Below are positions 58,182-64,000 of a stretch of 64,000 bases of DNA, in pieces. The stretch spans positions 1,391,501-1,455,500 of the forward strand of contig JADLSH010000191.1 of NCBI GenBank assembly GCA_016169945.1, given 5' to 3'. The DNA is from Trachythela sp. YZ-2020. Its lineage: Eukaryota > Cnidaria > Anthozoa > Malacalcyonacea > Clavulariidae. A model generated the notes under the pieces. That model saw nothing but the letters and a program-made list of their open reading frames with translations. It searched no databases and was not told where the DNA came from. The translations under genes and the position numbers were made by a program. Position 1 is the stretch's first letter. Every line of letters begins with the position of its first letter.

Positions 58182-61100
58182 TCAGAGTTCCAATTCATTC
58201 GCGATTTTCGAAGCAATGTTCTTAAAATTGATTGAACTTCCGGAAATTCGTTTAAACCGTACGCCGTTCAAAGATAATCTCGGTAATTTACAAACCTCCA
58301 TTTCCCACTGGACATTGTTCAGTTCAGCCGGATTACCATGCACACATATTAGGAGAAACTTGTCCCTTTGTTCATATTCACATATATTGTCGTCCAAAAC
58401 ACGTTTGATTTCATCCATCATGGTAAGTGGATCTTTAGAACTTGTCGTCTTCATACTCCATGTAAAACGTAGCGCCCGAGGTTTCTCATTTCCTACTTCA
58501 TTTAACCCCCTGCGAATGAAATTTCAAGGTTTGCATTAAAAACACGTAAAGATTTCTCTCTCCTCCAAAGAGAGAAAGGATTCCAGAATACCCAAAAACT
58601 AACACAAGACGGAAGTTACAATATCAAAGTCAAAGTTTTACTAGTGATGTAATTTTCATCTTCTTTGGCGTTCGAAAAATCTAGGAAAACTGAACAATTG
58701 CTAGTGGAGTGGCTCAGTATAGGAATAGATTTTATAAATGATGACTGAACTGGATCCAAAACAAGGTTTGATGAATAATAGGTTTAGATTTTGATCTTTG
58801 ATTTTAGAATGAGAAGAGTTGTATATGCAGCAATGGTTTTGTAGTTTTTGTTGCTTTGTCCAAATTGAGGCAAGAAATTTTCACGTCTTGGCTTGAATAA
58901 AATCTTAAATACAGTACGCAACATAGACGAAACACTAAACACATTACATGACAAAAATAAGGACAACACAACAAATAAATCAGTGATATGGCAACTGCCG
59001 TGAAACAGATTTAACTTTCATGGGTAAAACGTGTTACAAAACTGGGTCAGGCCAACCTTACTCATTCAATGCAGATGTCTTTCAGAGTTATATCTTGTAA
59101 TCATAGTACAATATTCTTCAAAACAGGATTAAAATGGGAGGCAGTTGCTACGTCACTGACATCTAGTGGTTGTAGAAATTTCGCTCTGAAGTTTTCGGTA
59201 CAAAGTGCAAGAAATATTGTGCAAAAATGGGAAATTTCTCACTGCAGAAACTAATATAAAATTATAAAGAATATACGGTATGAAATAACGATAAATTACT
59301 ACGTACAGAAGAGGTAGAGGGGTTGAGGTAGAGGGGTCGAGGTGGTTTGGATGGTAAAATTTGGTTGAAGTGTATTTACATTTACAATAATCCAAATTTT
59401 AGAATATGTTAAAAATTTTGGTAACAGTTTATTTCAGTTACTCAGACAAATTTTCAGTTTTCTTACATCTTACAAAAATATCTTAGACTTAGTGGCTTCG
59501 GAACTCTCAACCTTCATCTACCTCTTCCAGTACACATGAAATACATTTTGAGCGATGGTATTTTGAGAATTTGCAAGCATTCGTAATATCATTGGTTCAT
59601 ACCTGAACTAAAGCGTAGCGGTCCCATTGATGTGCAAACTTACATAGGTCAAAAGACGAATCGTATCGGAAATTCATCGGGTATTTCATGTGTACTCCTA
59701 TAACCATACTTCATCCAACATTCCTCCTCAATGACCTTTCTTATCCACATTTACCCTCACTCATCCACACTCGCATCTTTCAAGCCACATTTGGTTTAGT
59801 TGATTGGTTTAATTAAATCAAGTTGTTAAAATCAAGTCATAAGTTTAAATTGCTTATAAATGTTATAAGTTACGACATTTTTCATTTACTCGATGTTAAG
59901 ATTTTTATAAATTTCAATTGAAACATTAAGAATTTAAACCTTTTTAGTTTGTGGACATCTATTGCGAGATATATTTCTTGATCATGCATACGAAAAATCA
60001 TTCAATCGATTGACTATTTGGAAAGTGGATTTACACTTCAAACGCTTCAAATTACCGCCGGCTCGCGCCGAGATTTCCTAATCCTGAGATTCGCCCATGT
60101 AGCATTCCCATGATGCTTTGTTCTAAAAGTAGAACCAAGTAGGCTGTCCTTCCAACTCCATCCTTACTACCGCTCATCAACAATTACCCTTTAATGTACT
60201 TGTAAAATATTACTCCTATTTCTCAATACCATAAAGATAGATTCTAATAAACTTTGTGTACACGTATGTTAGGATTAAAATTACAATTATGCAGTTTAAA
60301 TTATGCGGTTATTGATTATTGTGATTGTCTAAACTAGACAAGTGTATATGTTTACATGGTTAATATTGATTAGTTGTGATTAACAATTTATCAAATCACA
60401 TGTTACTTACGATTTGTGGCCATTCTTACTACTCATTCCTTCAGAAGCGGAAAAACAACAACCAAATTAAAACAAAACAAACCTTCTATTAAACCGAACG
60501 AACCTTCGACTAAATCGTGACGTCAATTTACTTAGCAACGAGGTTCGTGTGGGACTGGTGACGTCATGGGGTAGACCAGTATCGGGACCATTTTCCTGGT
60601 AATGTTTCTGACGTGTTTGACCACCATGAAAGGTACTACGCTGTGGTGTCTGTCGGTGTCCAAAACGACTGTTAGTTGTGCTCGCTGGTTCCGTACCACG
60701 TGTACCAGGGGCAGAGCTGATGAAATGATATATAATAAAACATTTATAAAATCTATAAACGTGTTGGTGATACAGTGATTGGTGCACGTGACTTTCATTC
60801 CTGTGACCAGGGCTCGATTTCTGCAATATGCAGTTGTCTCATCATAAGCTCGCCTCAGTCCCGTGTGAGAAGAGTGCTTCCAGTTTGACTCTACCAAACA
60901 CCGCAGGTTTTCTCCGTGTGCTCCGGTTTCCTCTTGTAGTAACACTGGATTAATAAGAGAATGCCCTTAAAAAACCTCTAGGAAGAACAGTGGACAATTG
61001 ATAGAGCTATATCCAGTGTAAATAAAGTTAGTTTGTTTTGGTTTCCTCCTGTAGTAACACTGGATGGCCCTCACTGGAATTTTTAGGAACAGTTTAGAAC

Positions 61101-63657
61101 TTATAGTAGAGCTATACAGTACAAATAAAGTTACAAGCTAACTGTCATTTTGTTTCTAGCAGTGGCTAAGCTAGACATAGCATTATTGACAGTTTTAGAA
61201 ATGCATTGTCAAGTATCTAAGTGCACTTTCTTTGCATAGCATTGACCAGTCGCTTTGTCTATCCTCGTCACTGGTTTCTAAGTAGAAATCCACATTTAGA
61301 GAACTATAATTTAATCTTACCCAGGTCTTAATCGATCGTTTTCTCTCGTCACGGCGACAGGAGGTAAAGATCTTCTCACAGGACCCATTCGATTTGAAAG
61401 CGATGTTTGTTGCTTTTGTCTTGACGATGGAGGACCACCTTTACTGCTGAAATTCAGGAAACTATGTTGAATAATGTTGAAAACAATGTTTATTCTTTTC
61501 AGTGATCGAAATGTTCCATTGTCTTTTCATTGTTTTCAAAATCTCACTGTTCTCCATGCCATCCAGTCACTTGTGACGTAATGCAAAGGTCTATTCGTCT
61601 TACCTCGTTCTGTTGCCGTTGGTTTGAGATGAGACAGCAGATGATTGGTTATCACTCATGCTAGTGCCAGACCTATCTGGCGCGGCGTTTGCCTTTTTCT
61701 CATGGTGGGCATTTCTTCGTATCTTCTCGGGAGGTAGACTGTGTTGCTAATATGGAAACACTGGATATTAGGACAGAGGTGTATATAGGTGTCAGTGGGG
61801 TTACTCCTCCCGTCACTTTTATTTTGGAAGGGCAAATTTCTTAACCGATTTAGCAAGTGGTAAAGAACCAAACTAATCATTAGGCCATAGTAGTTGAGCA
61901 CGGGTAAAAAGAGCCTCTGGCTCGGGTGAATGGACCATTCCCCAATTAGGTCTTATTTGACAAACTTTTGAATTAGGAATATTCATTAGCACAGCTGGAA
62001 AGAGCATCCTAAACTTAGTAAAATTGCGAAGTTTGGTTGCAAAATATTGTAAAATGTGGAAAATATAGTCCTATAAAGTTTGCGAATTTTGTATACTTTT
62101 GTACTACGCGCGGAAAAGCGTTACCACATTTCATACTTTTGTATTACGCGCGGAAATTCCTACCACATTTCGAAATGTGGCAACGCTTTTCCGCGCGTAA
62201 TACAAAAGTATACAAAATTTGCCAAATTCACAGGACCATATTTTCCACATTTTACAATATTTTGCAACCAAACTTCACAATTTTACTAAATTTAGGATGC
62301 TCTTTCCAGCTGTGCTAATGAATATTCCTAATTCAAAAGTTTGTCAAATAAGACCTAATTGGGGAATGGTCCATTGGACCCTGTGTTATCGACAGGGGTC
62401 AATAAACTTGGGACCGGCGGGAACGACGGTCGCAAGCACATTTCACAAGCGAAACAATTTGCAGGCACATTTTGTAAAACTTGTTGTTAAAAGTCATTAA
62501 TGGAAAGTTAAAAGAAACGTCAAAACTGCCAGTTATGGACAAATAACTTCAGTCTTTATTATTGATGGTAGTGAAATTTTATTGGAGAAAATATGTAAAG
62601 CCATAAAGGGCTGAGCCAAGTCAGCCAACTACAGTAGTCATGGCTCGTCATGTTATGATTTCGTATTTTTATGCAGATCTTTTGCAGGCACATTTTCAAA
62701 TAGTTTTTGCGGTCCCAGGTCCACAGAAAAGTGATTCACCCTGATTATCGATATTACATAACTCATTATATTATATCCTTTCACGTACCCTTCCACCACC
62801 TTTTATCCTTCTGACTCCTCGATCTGGTATCTCGTCCTTATTCGGATTTGCAGCCTGACCTAAGATCACTCTATCATTGGGAGCAGGGGTATCATCTTTA
62901 GTCGACTCCGTTTTATCGGAAGTATGGCCACTCTTAGTGTCACCAGAGTTGTTAGCTCTACGAAATAACAAACGTTTTGTAATAATTCAACGACGTTCTT
63001 CAAAACTCATTAATACTTCATGATCAAAACACAAAGGAAATCACCACCGTATCGTTGTCTTAATAACACGGTAGTTAACATCCATAAATTAAGTCAACTT
63101 TCGCGTTGAATTTCTATTTAAATACTGGTTCGTTTGAGAAGCTATGTCATACACTCGAAGTCGTTTATTATAGTGATTTTAAAGCTCTTCAAATTGTGTT
63201 AGAAAACAACACACTTTGCGGTGGTCAGAGCGTTGGAATCGCAGGTCCGCAGGTTCAATTCCTACTGGAGGGCTAATAGTTATACAGCTTTTTACTCGCA
63301 ATTTCCATCTACGAAAAACACTGAACATAGTCTTATTATATTCACTTATTTGCAGTGAGAAAGTGTCGGGGTTACGGAAAATCCGACGTTACGAATCGAA
63401 AGCTTTGCAAAATACACCACAGTAAATAAACATGCGTTTTTCATGAAATTTTTTGTTCAATTTTACCTGTTATGTACAAGAGCTTTATTAGGAACTCTGT
63501 CTCCATGTGAATATCGCCGCACTAACTCTCGGTCTCTTTTTGCACCGTGTCGGTCTGTCTTGCTTCTACCTGCACTGCCCGCGCGCGACGAAGGCTCTCG
63601 AGGAGGAGTCGTAAGTGATGACGTGTGTGATGACGCAATTAGATCACTCGTAGTAAT
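58182..63657 (-). CDS. MARK: MARK/PAR-1 serine/threonine kinase, C-terminal part (397 codons in window)
   Basis: Exons (minus): 63467-63657, 62789-62957, 61604-61746, 61321-61446, 60483-60716, 58182-58509; all phases agree, and the first in-window exon starts in phase 0. The Ser/Arg/Pro-rich spacer includes [36 protein letters not shown], the STFHGG segment and [14 protein letters not shown], as in animal MARKs. The last exon is the KA1 membrane-binding domain: [55 protein letters not shown] and [20 protein letters not shown]. MARKs phosphorylate microtubule-associated proteins and polarity factors. The kinase and UBA domains must lie beyond 64000. Introns hold a SINE (60763-61035) and a foldback element (61929-62375); the 2-kb last intron (58510-60482) shows nothing recognised. 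Confidence 0.95.
60763..61035 (+). mobile_element. tRNA-derived SINE (copy 2)
   Basis: Shares CTGTGACCAGGG, AGTGCTTCCAGTTTGACTCT, TCCTCTTGTAGTAACACTGG and the TAAATAAAGTTAGTTT tail with 12992-13258. The B-box has decayed (GGGCTCGATTTCTGC). A further 3' fragment follows at 61040-61130. In a MARK intron. Confidence 0.72.
61929..62375. mobile_element. Foldback element of 447 bp with arms of about 200 bp
   Basis: Ends AATGGACCATTCCCCAATTA and TAATTGGGGAATGGTCCATT are perfect reverse complements. Pairing continues nearly to the centre, where CGCGCGGAAAAGCG / CGCTTTTCCGCGCG occur. A short internal direct repeat (ACTTTTGTAYTACGCGCGG) lies at the left of the core. No ORF of significance. In a MARK intron. 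Confidence 0.88.
63005..63210. repeat. Foldback repeat, right copy
   Basis: Matches 320-520: CAAAACACAAAGGAAATCAC, TTTCGCGTTGAATTTCT and CATACACTCGAAGTCGTTTA occur in the same order. In a MARK intron. Confidence 0.8.
63213..63275 (+). other. tRNA-like Pol III promoter segment
   Basis: GGTGGTCAGAGCGTTGGAAT resembles an A box and GCAGGTTCAATTCCTAC a B box, followed by TGGAGGGC. The segment between is too short for a normal anticodon arm, so this is a tRNA-derived SINE head or relic rather than a functional tRNA. Confidence 0.45.
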
Positions 63658-63826
63658 CTAGCAAGATGAAAAATAAAGTTAGACATTGCCAGATATAGAA
63701 TTGAGACGAATCCTCGGTCAATATGTTCCATCCGTTTAACGGATCGTCCATCTTAGTGTAAACACAACTCGCAAGACGGACTAGCGAGAATATAGTGACC
63801 TATACTGGCAGTAGCTCTGGGATCAT

Positions 63827-64000
63827 TAACAGTTATTCTACGAACTCGAGTCGTATATGAGCTGATATGGGCTATCAGTCATATACGTCGAGAGTGAGTA
63901 GAATAACTGTGTTTTAATATACACAAGCTCTGGATATGAACAGAACATTTTGGCGTACTTTTTTCAAGTAAAACTTGAATTTCCTCTTCATTTAATTGTC
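63827..64000. repeat. Double-hairpin repeat, copy 2 (runs off the window)
   Basis: Same order as 34434-34690: ACAGTTATTCTACGAACTCG, GTAGAATAACTGT, then ACACAAGCTCTGGATATGAA; it is cut by the window edge before the second arm. The 63660-63826 stretch holds only a fragment with ACGGATCGTCCATCTTAGTG, a sequence also scattered at 1058, 32500 and 47370. Confidence 0.7.

Noticed and set aside
58015..58539. 174-residue plus-strand open frame
   Set aside because: It is antisense to the MARK KA1 exon, whose minus-strand frame has clear homology; the plus frame shows no motif.
60532..60945. 137-residue minus-strand open frame
   Set aside because: It reads part of a MARK exon in the wrong frame and continues into the SINE.

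Overview
The window is nuclear DNA from an animal: multi-exon genes with GT-AG introns, tRNA-derived SINEs, many small non-autonomous DNA transposons, and animal chromatin, transcription and signalling genes. It is AT-rich, and several genes are complete homologues of human proteins with compact introns. The protein set and the divergent rhodopsin-class receptors suggest an early-branching animal, most likely a cnidarian. That placement is inference; no ribosomal or mitochondrial marker is present.

Nine genes have exon models in which every splice phase agrees. Minus-strand genes, left to right: an unrecognised helical protein (1731-5374); a 939-residue ankyrin-repeat protein fused to a GH20 hexosaminidase-like domain (6879-19723); a DPF/d4 double-PHD protein (21341-25120); NIF3L1 (25370-26758); a SAMD15-like SAM protein (29816-30548); PAF1 (30927-43094); MNAT1 (43639-45956); a probably myristoylated acidic protein (46310-48200); and the 3' part of a MARK/PAR-1 kinase (58182-63657), whose kinase domain lies beyond the right edge. 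GNPNAT1 (27503-29428) is on the plus strand and diverges from NIF3L1.

Two genes hold other genes in their introns. A tandem pair of single-exon GPCRs lies on the opposite strand in intron 2 of the ankyrin-GH20 gene; it arose by a duplication of about 1.7 kb that also copied part of the host exon. Intron 2 of PAF1 holds a 23-bp satellite array and a possible tiny two-exon gene whose last exon sits in a 1.3-kb tandem duplication.

Much of the rest is repeats: two hAT-like MITE families with 8-bp target duplications, two elements with TAA duplications, foldback elements in matched pairs, a SINE, and about 3.4 kb of GT-biased degenerate repeat (48840-52300) followed by almost 6 kb without recognisable genes. 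No complete autonomous transposon was found. The genes do not form one pathway; PAF1, MNAT1 (TFIIH) and DPF (BAF complex) all act in transcription, but no functional link follows from their adjacency. The most unusual object is the ankyrin-GH20 protein, where the catalytic Asp-Glu pair appears to be Ser-Lys.
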